Source of the DNA: Streptomyces sp. DG2A-72
GTDB taxonomy: Bacteria > Actinomycetota > Actinomycetes > Streptomycetales > Streptomycetaceae
Assembly (NCBI RefSeq): GCF_030499575.1
Contig: NZ_JASTLC010000001.1
Coordinates: 9,696,001 to 9,760,000, forward strand
Length of the DNA: 64,000 nt
Direction of reading: 5' to 3'
Shown: in pieces, positions 52,051 through 59,956 of the stretch
Numbering within the stretch: the first letter of the stretch is position 1
Layout of the letters: every line of letters starts with the position of its first letter
The notes under the pieces: model-generated
What the model was told of the DNA's origin: nothing
Database searches by the model: none
What the model saw: the letters and a program-made list of their open reading frames with translations, nothing else
Made by a program: the position numbers and the translations under genes

Positions 52051-52668
52051 CTACCCCACCGTCGAGCCGCGCCGCCCCAAGATCCGCCGCACCCCTACGA
52101 CCACCAGCACCACCGCGGCCACCGCCCCGGCGATCCCGGCCGCCCGCTTGGCGACCGGCACCCCGATCAGGCGGAGGACGTCCAGTGGCTCGTCCGGGTA
52201 CTCCTCGGTCTCGCCGGCGCCCACCGTCTCGCCCAGCCGCTCGGCGAGGCAGGCGGCGAACTGCCCGACCAGCCGGTCGCCGACCTCCGCCATCACCCCG
52301 CGCCCGAACTGCGCGGGACGTCCGGTCACCGTCAGATCGGTCCGCACCGACACGGCCGTACCGCCGTCGCGTTCGCTCAGCGTGCCGGTGACCGTGGCCC
52401 GTGCGGTGCCCTGACCGCGGGTCTCCCGGCCGCCGGCGATCAGGACCATGCGGTGTGCCGACTCGTCCTGCTCCTCGAAGACGGCCGTGCCCTTGTAGGT
52501 CACGGTGATCGGGCCGACCTTGACCTTCATCGACCCGGTCACGGTCTTGCCGTCGTACTCCTCGACGCTCGCGCCCGGCATGCAGGGTGCGACCCGCTCG
52601 ATGTCGAGGAGCGTCCGCCAGGCGTCGTCGACCGGGGCGGGCACGGTGAACTCGTGGTGCAGTTCCAT
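52051..52668 (-). CDS. CoxG/SRPBCC domain protein with C-terminal membrane anchor
   Basis: The 205-residue protein has a CoxG-type SRPBCC domain (FTVPAPVDDAWRTLLDIERVAPCMPGA, VKVGPITVTYKG) and a C-terminal membrane helix (AVAAVVLVVVGV) followed by a basic end. CoxG proteins tether molybdenum-containing CO dehydrogenase or related hydroxylases to the membrane. The start at 52668 follows an almost perfect AAGGAGGAAG. No coxLMS genes remain; only an XdhC relic lies upstream. Confidence 0.8.
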   Translation of the reverse strand: MELHHEFTVPAPVDDAWRTLLDIERVAPCMPGASVEEYDGKTVTGSMKVKVGPITVTYKGTAVFEEQDESAHRMVLIAGGRETRGQGTARATVTGTLSERDGGTAVSVRTDLTVTGRPAQFGRGVMAEVGDRLVGQFAACLAERLGETVGAGETEEYPDEPLDVLRLIGVPVAKRAAGIAGAVAAVVLVVVGVRRILGRRGSTVG

Positions 52669-52679
52669 GACTTCCTCCT

Positions 52680-53170
52680 TCACGCTCCCTGCGGATGGAT
52701 GGCTCCGGCCGTCGCCGTGAGCGGTGCCCCGGTCCCGTCCCGCTCCAGCGCAGCCGGGACAGCTCGCGTTCGGTGAGTCCGGCCTCGGTGAGCCGTTTCG
52801 TCCGGTCGTCGTGGGTACGGCGGCTGCCCATCGCCCCGATGTACGCGGCCGGCCGGCGCAGTGCTTCCTCCAACAGTGGCACGTCGAACTTCGGGTCGTG
52901 GGTGAGGACGCAGATCACCGTGCGCTCGTCGGTGTCGGTGGAGCGCAGATGGCGGTGCGGCCAGTCCACGACCACCTCCACGGCCGCCGGGAACCGCTTC
53001 GGCGTGGCGAAGACCGGGCGGGCGTCGCACACGGTGACCCGGTAGCCCAGGAAGTCACCGATGCGGGCGACCGCTGCCGCGTAGTCGATGGCGCCGAAGA
53101 CCAGCATGCGCGGCGGTGGGGCGAAGGAGTGCAGGAAGACGGTGACGGCGTCCTCGCGGCGTTCTGGTGC
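52680..53170 (-). pseudogene. XdhC/CoxI-family relic
   Basis: The frame near 52780-53170 encodes the XdhC Rossmann domain: RMLVFGAIDYAAAVARIGDFL, VVVDWPHRHL, VICVLTHDPKFDVPLLEEAL, YIGAMGSRRTHDDR. It breaks after LSRLR, lacking the conserved SPIGLDLGARTPEE segment, and a different frame supplies DGTGAPLTATAGAIHP, the usual end. The N-terminal CoxI domain is missing. The intact protein helps insert the sulfurated molybdenum cofactor into xanthine dehydrogenase-type enzymes. Confidence 0.7.
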
Positions 53171-53317
53171 AGGTCACTCGATGCACGTCACTCCATGACC
53201 GCGCCCTGACGGCGGCGAGTGCTGCGACGGGCTTCGTTGACGGTTAATCCATTGCTGCGGTGCGCCCGGTTCTGCTGCACTGCTGGGGACATACGTCGTC
53301 ACACCCGAGGAGCACAG

Positions 53318-53428
53318 ATGCGCACTGCGTGCATGTCCACCCAGGAAGGAATCCCTCCGATGACCAAGGACATGACGCTCAGTGCACCTGCTCAATCTTG
53401 GAATTCTCGCGCACGTAGACGCCGGTAA
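53318..53428 (+). CDS. Possible leader peptide of the ribosomal protection gene
   Basis: A 36-codon ORF (start MRTACMSTQEG, end NSRARRRR) has GAGGAG 6 bases before its ATG, a far better site than that of the large gene. It ends 46 bases inside the downstream gene in another frame. Coupling or attenuation by a translated leader is known for other ribosome-protection and methylase resistance genes, so this may sense ribosome stalling. The role is inferred. Confidence 0.4.
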   Translation: MRTACMSTQEGIPPMTKDMTLSAPAQSWNSRARRRR

Positions 53429-55352
53429 GACCAGCCTGACCGAGCGGCTGCTGTACACCGCCGGAGTCGTCGACGAGATCGGCAGCGTCGACGCCGGCTC
53501 CACGCAGACCGACTCCCTCGCGCTGGAGAAGCAGCGCGGGATCACCATCAAGTCCGCCGTCGTCTCGTTCCCTCTGGGCGGCGTGACGGTCAACCTCATC
53601 GACACCCCCGGCCACCCGGACTTCATCGCCGAGGTCGAGCGGGTCCTCGGCGTGCTCGACGGCGCCGTCCTGGTCATCTCGGCCGTCGAGGGCGTCCAGC
53701 CGCAGACCCGCGTCCTGATGCGCACCCTGCGACGGTTGCGCATCCCCACGCTGATCTTCGTCAACAAGATCGACCGGCGTGGAGCGGGGTACGACGGGGT
53801 ACTGCGAGCGATCGCCGAGCGGCTCACGGCATCGGTCGTACCGATGGGCACGGTCGCCGGACTCGGCACACGCGGCGCCCGTGTCGCCCCGGGGCTCGCC
53901 CCGGCCGCGATCGACGTGCTCACCGGCCATGACGACGACCTGCTGTCCGCCTACGTCGAGGACACGGTCTCCTGCGAGCGCCTGCACACCGCGCTCGCCG
54001 ACCAGACCCGGCAGGCCCTCGTCCACCCTGTCTGCTTCGGGTCCGCCATCACGGGCGCGGGCGTGGACACGCTCATTGCCGGGATCAAGGAACTGCTGCC
54101 CGCGGCCGAGGGCGATCCGGACGGGCCGGTGTCGGGCACCGTGTTCAAGGTCGAGCGGGGCCCGGCGGGGGAGAAGATCGCCTATGCGCGGATCTTCTCC
54201 GGGACACTGGCCGTCCGCGACCGGATCCGCTTCGGAGACGGTGACACCGAGGGCAAGATCACCGCGATCAGTGTCTTCGACGAGGGCGCGGACTCCCGTG
54301 ACGAGACAGTCCCGGCGGGCCGCATCGCCAAGCTCTGGGGCCTCGATGCCATCCGGATCGGCGACGCGATCGGGGAGCCGCGCAAGGCGTACGAGCACTT
54401 CTTCGCGCCGCCCACCCTCGAAACCGTCGTCGTCCCGGGCGCGGGCGTGGACAAACGGTCCCTGCACCTCGCCCTGACCCAACTCGCCGAACAGGACCCG
54501 CTGATCGGCCTCCGGCACGACGAGATCCGGCAGGAGATCTCCGTGTCCCTCTACGGCGAGGTCCAGAAGGAGGTCATCCAGGCCACACTCGCCGACGACT
54601 ATGGCCTGGACGTCACCTTCCGGCAGACGTCGACGATCTGCATCGAGCGGCCCGTGGGCACGGGAGCGGCCGTCGAGTTCAACAAGAAGGACGCCAATCC
54701 GTTCCTCGCGACGGTCGGCCTGCGCGTCGACCCGGCACCGACCGGCTCGGGCGTCGCCTTCCGGCTGGAGGTGGAACTCGGCTCCATGCCGTACGCGTTC
54801 TTCAAGGCCGTCGAGGACACCGTGCGCGAGACCCTCGCACAGGGCCTCAGCGGCTGGCAGGTCACCGACTGCACGGTCACCATGACCCACTCCGGCTACT
54901 CGCCCCGGCAGAGCCACGCCCACCAGGGCTTCGACAAGAGCATGTCGAGCACCGGTGCCGACTTCCGGGGCGTGACGCCACTGGTCCTGATCGAGGCGCT
55001 GCGCAGGGCGGGCACCCAGGTGTACGAGCCCATGCACCGCTTCCGCGTCGAGACGCCCGTGGACACCCTGGGCGCCCTGCTCCCGGTGCTGGCCGCGCTG
55101 CGGGCCGTACCGCAGACCACCGGGACCAGGGGCGGCACCTGCGTTCTGGAGGGTGCGGTTCCCGCAGGGCGGGTGCACGAACTGGAGCAGCGGCTGCCGG
55201 GGCTCACCCGGGGCGAGGGTGAGCTGGAGAGCGCCTTCGACCATTACGCGCCGGTCGCCCGCGGCACGGTCCCGCGGCGTCCGCGCACCGACCACAATCC
55301 GCTCAACCGCAAGCAGTACCTGTTGAACGTGACGCGCAGAGTGGGTGGTTGA
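53382..55352 (+). CDS. OtrA/Tet(M)-like ribosomal protection GTPase
   Basis: The 656-residue EF-G-like GTPase has G1 AHVDAGKTS, G2 RGITIKSA, G3 DTPGH, G4 NKID and the C-terminal EF-G IV and V domains, with VTMTHSGYSP at the domain IV loop where Tet(M)-type proteins release tetracycline. Among known proteins it is closest in my memory to OtrA of oxytetracycline producers, but no tetracycline cluster is seen, so it is probably one of the chromosomal relatives annotated as translation factor GTPases. The GTG start has only a weak AAGGA upstream. Confidence 0.85.
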   Translation: MHLLNLGILAHVDAGKTSLTERLLYTAGVVDEIGSVDAGSTQTDSLALEKQRGITIKSAVVSFPLGGVTVNLIDTPGHPDFIAEVERVLGVLDGAVLVISAVEGVQPQTRVLMRTLRRLRIPTLIFVNKIDRRGAGYDGVLRAIAERLTASVVPMGTVAGLGTRGARVAPGLAPAAIDVLTGHDDDLLSAYVEDTVSCERLHTALADQTRQALVHPVCFGSAITGAGVDTLIAGIKELLPAAEGDPDGPVSGTVFKVERGPAGEKIAYARIFSGTLAVRDRIRFGDGDTEGKITAISVFDEGADSRDETVPAGRIAKLWGLDAIRIGDAIGEPRKAYEHFFAPPTLETVVVPGAGVDKRSLHLALTQLAEQDPLIGLRHDEIRQEISVSLYGEVQKEVIQATLADDYGLDVTFRQTSTICIERPVGTGAAVEFNKKDANPFLATVGLRVDPAPTGSGVAFRLEVELGSMPYAFFKAVEDTVRETLAQGLSGWQVTDCTVTMTHSGYSPRQSHAHQGFDKSMSSTGADFRGVTPLVLIEALRRAGTQVYEPMHRFRVETPVDTLGALLPVLAALRAVPQTTGTRGGTCVLEGAVPAGRVHELEQRLPGLTRGEGELESAFDHYAPVARGTVPRRPRTDHNPLNRKQYLLNVTRRVGG

Positions 55353-55389
55353 GCTGGCCGAGACCTAACTTACTCCAGAGTCAGGGGTG

Positions 55390-55421
55390 TTGACGGTGTC
55401 CGGAAATCACCGGACTGTAGT
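55390..55421 (+). promoter_or_regulatory. Promoter with palindromic operator for the GH5 gene
   Basis: TTGACG (55390-55395) and a possible TGTAGT (55416-55421, long 20-base spacer) flank the inverted repeat GTCCGG-AAATCA-CCGGAC at 55398-55415. The start ATG at 55426 lacks a Shine-Dalgarno sequence, so the mRNA may be nearly leaderless. The palindrome does not match CebR and would be a different regulator's site. Confidence 0.4.
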
Positions 55422-55425
55422 GAGC

Positions 55426-57285
55426 ATGCCGAATAAGCGTGCGCGTGTGCTCCTTGTTCTGGTTCTCCTCTGTGGATTCCTGTCGGTGGCGGGTGCCCGC
55501 CCCGCCACCGCCGCCTCCGTCCCCGACTCCCTCTGGTTCGACGAATCCCCGCTCACCGTGCAGAACGGCCGCTTCACCGACGGCCACGGCCGCGAGGTCG
55601 TGCTGCGTGGCTACAACGTCTCCGGCGAGACCAAGCTGAAGGAGAACAACGGCCTGCCCTTCGCCTCGGTCGCCGACGCGAAGAAGTCCGCGACCGCGCT
55701 GAGAGCGCTCGGCGGTGGCAACTCGGTCCGCTTCCTGCTGTCCTGGGCCTACGCGGAGCCCGTGCGCGGCCAGGTGGACAACGCCTACCTGGCCGCCGTC
55801 ACCGCCCAGATCCGTGCGTTCCTCGACGCCGGGATCCGGGTGTACCCCGACTTCCACCAGGACCTCTACTCCCGCTGGCTCTTCGACTCGGACAGCTGGT
55901 ACACCGGCGACGGCGCCCCCAAGTGGGCCGTGGACCTCGGTGACTACCCGGACGAGTACTGCGGGATCTGCCCCTTCTGGGGCCAGAACATCACCTCCAA
56001 CGCGGCCGTGACGGAGGCGACGTACGACTTCTGGCACAACACGTACGGCCTGCAGAACTCGTTCCTCGACACCGCGCAGAAGACGATGGCGTACCTCAAG
56101 CAGAACCTCACGACCGCCCAGTTCGCGGGCGTCGTCGGCTTCGACCCGTACAACGAACCCCATGCGGGTGTGTACGACTCGGGCCAGTCCAGCCGGGCCT
56201 GGGAGAAGGACGTCCTGTGGCCCTTCTATGTGAAGTTCCGGGCGCGGATGGACGCGGCCGGCTGGCAGGACAAGCCGGCGTTCGTCGAACCGAACCTGTT
56301 CTGGAACGCCAACCTCGACTTCCAGAAGCAGGAGGGCGGCCTGCTCGACGCGGGCACGCTCGGACCGCGCTTCGTCTTCAACACCCACTTCTACGACCAG
56401 AAGGCGATCTCCGGCATCTTCATGTGGGGCAAGGCGGCGGACGGACAGTACGCGGGCGACTTCGGCACGGTGCGTGACCGGGCCTCCGCCACCAAGACGC
56501 CCGCGATCGTCAGCGAGTTCGGTCACCCGCTGACCGGCACGGTCTCCGACAAGGCGCCGACGGTCCTCAAGGCGATGTACCAGGCCCTCGACTCCCGGGT
56601 ACCGGGGGCGAGTTGGTGGACGAACCCGACGGGCTCCGGTCCCGTCCTCTCCGGCAGCCAGTGGCAGTGGGACATCTACCACGGCCGCCACCACGAGCTG
56701 ATGAACGACAACCCCGACAAGGTGCAGACGGAGGGCGACGCCTGGAACGGCGAGGACCTGTCCGCCGTACGCCTCGACGACTCCGGTAGGGCCGTCCTGC
56801 GCCAGGACGCACGGCTTCTCGACCGCGTCTACCCGAGCGCCACCTCCGGCACGACCGTCGCCTTCACCTACGAGGACCGCTCCCGCGACGGCTCCGCGAC
56901 CCTGACCTGGAACCCGGTGCCCGGCTCACTGCCCCATGTGGCCCAGCTGGTGGGCTCCGGGCAGTACAGCCTGCTCGTGTGGCGCTCGGGCAGCGGCTCG
57001 GCACCCACCGAACTGCACCTCCCGGCGTCCTTCCCGACCTCGACCACCACCGTCGTCTCCGACCTGGGCACGGCGTACGCCCCGCCCGCGTACACGACGT
57101 CGACCCCCGTCGCGGCGGCCCCCGAACCCGGCGGCACCGCCGGCCGCCGCCTGCTGCTGACGGACTCCGACTCGGGCACCCTGCACTACGCGCTGGTCAC
57201 CAACGGCGCGACGAATCCCTCGTCGTCCTTGCTCAACGCGGCGAAGGCCGAACTGGCGGCCTGGGCGGCCCAGCGCATCGGCTGA
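55426..57285 (+). CDS. Secreted GH5-family glycosidase (endoglycoceramidase-like)
   Basis: The 619-residue protein has a signal peptide (NKRARVLLVLVLLCGFLSVAG to an ATAA site), then a GH5 TIM barrel. The acid/base Glu is in GFDPYNEPHAG, the nucleophile Glu in IVSEFGHPLTG, and the conserved HxD-type DFHQDLYSRW precedes. This combination and the C-terminal beta-sandwich (about 470-600) resemble endoglycoceramidase and steryl-glucosidase relatives more than plain cellulases. The enzyme probably cleaves glycolipids or similar beta-glycosides outside the cell. A strong hairpin follows at 57293. Confidence 0.8.
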   Translation: MPNKRARVLLVLVLLCGFLSVAGARPATAASVPDSLWFDESPLTVQNGRFTDGHGREVVLRGYNVSGETKLKENNGLPFASVADAKKSATALRALGGGNSVRFLLSWAYAEPVRGQVDNAYLAAVTAQIRAFLDAGIRVYPDFHQDLYSRWLFDSDSWYTGDGAPKWAVDLGDYPDEYCGICPFWGQNITSNAAVTEATYDFWHNTYGLQNSFLDTAQKTMAYLKQNLTTAQFAGVVGFDPYNEPHAGVYDSGQSSRAWEKDVLWPFYVKFRARMDAAGWQDKPAFVEPNLFWNANLDFQKQEGGLLDAGTLGPRFVFNTHFYDQKAISGIFMWGKAADGQYAGDFGTVRDRASATKTPAIVSEFGHPLTGTVSDKAPTVLKAMYQALDSRVPGASWWTNPTGSGPVLSGSQWQWDIYHGRHHELMNDNPDKVQTEGDAWNGEDLSAVRLDDSGRAVLRQDARLLDRVYPSATSGTTVAFTYEDRSRDGSATLTWNPVPGSLPHVAQLVGSGQYSLLVWRSGSGSAPTELHLPASFPTSTTTVVSDLGTAYAPPAYTTSTPVAAAPEPGGTAGRRLLLTDSDSGTLHYALVTNGATNPSSSLLNAAKAELAAWAAQRIG

Positions 57286-57292
57286 CACCCCT

Positions 57293-57331
57293 CCCTGACG
57301 TCGGGGTCGACCCTGGACCCCGACGTCAGGG
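57293..57331. terminator. Hairpin after the GH5 gene
   Basis: Arms 57293-57308 and 57316-57331 are perfect 16-base complements (CCCTGACGTCGGGGTC) around a 7-base loop, 8 bases after the GH5 stop. Confidence 0.85.
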
Positions 57332-57406
57332 CAGGTGAAGCAGGCCTGGCCCGGTCGTCGTAGGATCACCCACCGCTGACGGGCACATCTGTGGGGGAGA
57401 ACGACG

Positions 57407-57772
57407 TTGCCGAAACCCGACGACCGACGCGCGGCCGTCCCGCGCTTCGCGACCGAACTCGTCGCCTGGGTGGCCACGCCCTGGGCGCTGTCCGGGTACT
57501 CCTGGCCGCTCGCGGTGCTGTCCGTGGTGGTGCTGATCGGGCTGCCGACCGTCTTCACCACACCGGGGGACAAGGCCCACGGGATCGTGCCGGTACCCGG
57601 TGTGGTCACGATCCTTCTGGTGCTGCTCCAACTGGTCGCGGCCGTGGTCTTCGCATGGCTGGCCTGGCCCGTGTGGGCGGCGGTCGCGGTGTCCGTGCTG
57701 GCCGCCGCCACGCTGGTCACCGAACGCCCGCGGTGGCGGTGGCTGGTGTCCGGGCACCGCGCCACCGCCTGA
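57407..57772 (+). CDS. Small membrane protein, four predicted helices
   Basis: The 121-residue protein has hydrophobic segments near residues 17-28, 32-50, 65-85 and 87-103 and a basic C-terminus (RPRWRWLVSGHR). It starts at a TTG with GGGGGAGA upstream. It resembles a common Streptomyces membrane family of unknown function. It faces the beta-propeller gene with 12 bases between. Confidence 0.65.
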   Translation: MPKPDDRRAAVPRFATELVAWVATPWALSGYSWPLAVLSVVVLIGLPTVFTTPGDKAHGIVPVPGVVTILLVLLQLVAAVVFAWLAWPVWAAVAVSVLAAATLVTERPRWRWLVSGHRATA

Positions 57773-57784
57773 ACCGCTCGGGCC

Positions 57785-59032
57785 TCAGCCGGAGGTTCCG
57801 GTCCAGTCCGCGGCCACATGTCCCAGCCGCACTCGCTGCGGATGGTCGCCGACCGGGACGGACACCGTCTTCTTGCCGGTGGCGAAGTCGATGGCCGTGA
57901 CCTGGTCGGTGCCGCTCTCCGACACCACGCAGCTCTTGCCGTCGCCGCTGACGGTCGCCCAGTAGGGCTTCGAGGCGGTGACCAGCGGGCCCTCCTGGAG
58001 GGTGGCGCGGTCGACGACCGTCGCGTAGTCGTCCATCGTGCCCGCGACGCACAGCTTGCTGCCGTCGGGACTCATCGAAATGCCGTGGTGGCGCGAGTCG
58101 TTGACGAAGGTGGAGCGGTCGTCGCTGGTCGCCGGGTTCTTGGGCAGTGTCTTCGTACGGGTGATCTTGTCCGTCGCGATGTCGTACTCGAAGAAGCCGT
58201 TGAAGAACGAGACCTGGAAGTACAGCTTGGACTCGTCGGGCGAGAGAACGGCGGGCCGGACGGCGTCGGAGTAGTCCGTGAGGCCGATGGCGTCCAGCCG
58301 CTGCCGCATGTCGATGACCTTGACCCGCTGGTAGGTGGTCGCGTCGATGACGGTGATGTACCGGTTGCCCTTCGTCCAGTCCAGCCAGGGCGCGTCGGTC
58401 GCGGTGTTCACATCGCCGATGCCCATGTTCCAGAGGTACTTGCCGTCCTTGGTGAAGATGTTCTCGTGCGGCTTGTCGGCGGTGGCGACCGAACCGAGCT
58501 GCTTGCCGGTGACGATGTCCAGTACGTGCACGGTGTTGGAGGTGGAGGCGGATACGGCGACGCGCTTGCCGTCGGGGGAGACCGTCATGTGGTCGGAGCG
58601 GTAACCCGACACGGGGAAGCGCCAGTTGATGTCTCCGGTGGCCAGGTCGATCGAGACCACGTCGGCGAAGCTCGGGCGGGAGACGACCACCGACGAACCG
58701 TCCGGCGTGGTGAACATGTCGTCCACGAACTGGTCGTGGCCCTCTCCTACGGTGTTGCGGATGGCCATGAAGTAGATCCACTTGATCGGGTTCGCGTTGA
58801 TCTCCGCCATCCGTGCGTCCTTGTCGGGGATGACGTTGATCCGGCCGATCTTCGCGAAGTCGCCGGAGGACTTGATGACGTCGGCGGTGCCGTCCCAGTT
58901 GTTGCCGACGAACAGGACTTCGCGCAGGGCGGCGGCGTCCGAGGCGGCGGTGGCCGCGGTCGCGGGGGCGGTGACGGTCAGGACGAGGGCGGCGGCCATG
59001 GAGCAAAGGTGCCTGGGTCTGATGACCGGCAT
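57785..59032 (-). CDS. Secreted YncE-like beta-propeller protein
   Basis: The 415-residue protein has a signal peptide (RHLCSMAAALVLTVTAPATA) and repeats of beta-propeller strands such as DHMTVSPDGKRVAVSAS, NTVHVLDIVTGKQLG and HHGISMSPDGSKLCVAG. No lactonase residues are assigned with certainty. I chose the ATG at 59032, with GAAGAGAG 7 bases upstream. It is divergent from a TetR gene, and the operator between them suggests TetR control. Role outside the cell is unknown. Confidence 0.75.
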   Translation of the reverse strand: MPVIRPRHLCSMAAALVLTVTAPATAATAASDAAALREVLFVGNNWDGTADVIKSSGDFAKIGRINVIPDKDARMAEINANPIKWIYFMAIRNTVGEGHDQFVDDMFTTPDGSSVVVSRPSFADVVSIDLATGDINWRFPVSGYRSDHMTVSPDGKRVAVSASTSNTVHVLDIVTGKQLGSVATADKPHENIFTKDGKYLWNMGIGDVNTATDAPWLDWTKGNRYITVIDATTYQRVKVIDMRQRLDAIGLTDYSDAVRPAVLSPDESKLYFQVSFFNGFFEYDIATDKITRTKTLPKNPATSDDRSTFVNDSRHHGISMSPDGSKLCVAGTMDDYATVVDRATLQEGPLVTASKPYWATVSGDGKSCVVSESGTDQVTAIDFATGKKTVSVPVGDHPQRVRLGHVAADWTGTSG

Positions 59033-59121
59033 GGGTGCTCTCTTCTCTGGAGGGCGGGTGCCATGAGTGGGGCATGCCAAGACGGGGTGCTGAATCTGAA
59101 CACAACTACTTTCACAGTGGA

Positions 59122-59137
59122 CTTACTGAAAAGTAAG
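59122..59137. promoter_or_regulatory. Operator-like palindrome between the propeller and TetR genes
   Basis: CTTACT-GAAA-AGTAAG has perfect 6-base arms. It is AT-rich and lies in the 185-base divergent region, 80 bases before the TetR start, which fits a TetR operator controlling both genes. Confidence 0.5.
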
Positions 59138-59217
59138 GAGGGGGTGTCCTGTTCGACAAGACCGCGTACACGACAAAATTGATCGACGGGGACAGGCGAG
59201 GTAAACGGGGAGGGTCC

Positions 59218-59874
59218 GTGACGGGCAGGCTCAGGGCGCCGACCGGCCGGTACAGGGGCAAGTCCGCCGAAGAGCGGCAGGCCGAGCGCCGCCGCCGCTT
59301 CCTGGACGCCGCGCTCCAGCTGTTCGGCGACACACCCGGCTACCGGGCCACGACCGTGGCCGCGCTGAGCGAGGCCGCCGGGCTCTCCACCCGCCAGTTC
59401 TACGAGGAGTTCCGCACCCTCGAGGACGTCCTGGCCGCCCTTCACCTCCAGGTCAACGACTGGGCCGAGGAGGCCGTGCTCGCCGCGGTGGCCGCCGCGG
59501 ACGGCCTGCCGCTCGCCGAACGCGCCACCGCGATCTTCCGCGCCTACGTCGCCAACGTCACCGCCGATCCACGCCGTATCCGCATCACCTTCGTCGAGAT
59601 CATCGGCGTCAGCCCCCGCCTGGAACACCAGCGCCTGGCCCGTCGCGCGCGCTGGGTCGACCTGGTGTGCGCCGAGGCGGAAGCGGCGGTCGCCCGGGGC
59701 GAGGCGGCGCCCCGCGACTACCGGATCGCCGCGACAGCCTTCATCGGCAGCGTCAACGGCCTGCTCCACGACTGGAGCGCCGGGTGGGTGGACGCCACGC
59801 TGGAGGAGGCGGTGGACGAACTGGTCCGACAACTGCTGGGGATTCTGCGGCCGGCGGGGTGGGAGGCGGGGTGA
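59218..59874 (+). CDS. TetR-family transcriptional regulator
   Basis: The 218-residue protein has an N-terminal HTH (residues 25-70: RRRFLDAALQLFGDTPGYRATTVAALSEAAG spans it, ending STRQFYEEF) and a TetR_C-like ligand domain. I chose the GTG at 59218, with GGGGAGGG just upstream; a TTG 13 codons earlier lacks a site. It probably binds the palindrome at 59122-59137. Confidence 0.8.
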   Translation: MTGRLRAPTGRYRGKSAEERQAERRRRFLDAALQLFGDTPGYRATTVAALSEAAGLSTRQFYEEFRTLEDVLAALHLQVNDWAEEAVLAAVAAADGLPLAERATAIFRAYVANVTADPRRIRITFVEIIGVSPRLEHQRLARRARWVDLVCAEAEAAVARGEAAPRDYRIAATAFIGSVNGLLHDWSAGWVDATLEEAVDELVRQLLGILRPAGWEAG

Positions 59875-59956
59875 CGGACGCGGGGGCGGGCCCGCGGGCG
59901 GCCGGGTCGACGGTGCGGTGCGTGGTCGTTCCGGCCGCCGATGCGCTTCACGCGCT

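Noticed and set aside
53379..55295. 638-codon open frame antisense to the ribosomal protection gene
   Set aside because: Shadow frame; the plus strand contains all GTPase motifs.
53382..55352. Tetracycline biosynthesis locus suggested by the OtrA-like gene
   Set aside because: No polyketide synthase or other tetracycline genes are within the window; such GTPases also occur outside producers.
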